This document shows positions 63,713-64,000 of a stretch of DNA of 64,000 bases, one piece after another. Positions within the stretch are counted from its first letter, which is position 1. Each line of letters opens with the position of its first letter. Position numbers and translations under genes: made by a program. Below the pieces are notes generated by a model that was not told the origin of the DNA, ran no database searches, and saw only the letters and a list, made by a program, of their open reading frames with translations. Source of the stretch: Acidimicrobiia bacterium (lineage in GTDB: Bacteria; Actinomycetota; Acidimicrobiia; Spongiisociales; Spongiisociaceae); NCBI GenBank assembly GCA_009841075.1, contig VXMP01000036.1, forward strand, positions 1 to 64,000, written 5' to 3'.

Positions 63713-64000
63713 CTATCCGGTAGCGGCCTTCGTCTTTTGTTCGTCTTTCATCAGGAGAGCCGGGAGGATGGCCAGCAGGGATAGCACGCCGGTCACCCGG
63801 AACAGGCTCTGGAAAACGTGTAGTCCGGCCTCTATCACCAGGGTTTCGGTTTCCTGAAAAGACCCGAAGTCGGCTTCGGCGGTGAGGTTGTAGAACTGTT
63901 CAATCCCCCAGGCCGACAGGGCGGCCAGACCCAAGGCCATCCCCACCATCCGGGCGGCGGTGACCAGCGAAGCCGCCGTCCCCCAGTAGCGGTCCGGCGA
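63713..64000 (-). CDS. Partial membrane transporter (MFS-like), truncated by the window edge
   Basis: Minus-strand frame is open to the window end (SPDRYWGTAASLVTAARMVGMALGLAALSAWGIEQFYN...VLSLLAILPALLMKDEQ). Confidence 0.6.
   Translation of the reverse strand, partial: SPDRYWGTAASLVTAARMVGMALGLAALSAWGIEQFYNLTAEADFGSFQETETLVIEAGLHVFQSLFRVTGVLSLLAILPALLMKDEQKTKAATG

Overview
High-GC, actinobacterial-looking chromosomal segment (Acidimicrobiia-like is only a guess). No transposase, prophage or CRISPR array was seen. About 1-13.7 kb is the conserved transcription/translation block: rpmG, MaoC-type dehydratase, ECF sigma + zinc-finger anti-sigma, tRNA-Trp, secE, nusG, rplK, rplA, L10 leader, rplJ, rplL, rpoB, rpoC. 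About 13.7-25.3 kb is housekeeping: manC, dgt, dnaX, recR, metX, metY, a CoA-binding protein, and dnaK-grpE-dnaJ-hspR. About 25.3-45.9 kb is an accessory aromatic-catabolism region with two divergent transcription units around an IclR regulator. The minus-strand unit is a meta-cleavage lower pathway. The plus-strand unit has two tandem extradiol dioxygenases, a histidine phosphatase, a two-subunit PEP-synthase-like kinase (phenylphosphate synthase / CreHI / HpeHI type), a Rieske oxygenase, a small zinc-ribbon protein and a HyuA/HyuB pair. It suggests a phosphorylation-initiated aerobic aromatic pathway. At 47.7-48.6 kb a GrdB-like gene contains an in-frame TGA in the motif VPV-U-PVCHQ, with a SECIS-like hairpin directly downstream, so it is a strong selenoprotein candidate; its stop overlaps the menB start. 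The remainder includes NfeD/band-7 genes, an AapJQMP-like amino-acid ABC transporter, dxs, MscS, a universal stress protein, a tRNA(CAT), and an AlbA_2-type protein next to an unusually AT-rich spacer. All assignments come from reading the sequence and recalled family knowledge; no searches were run.
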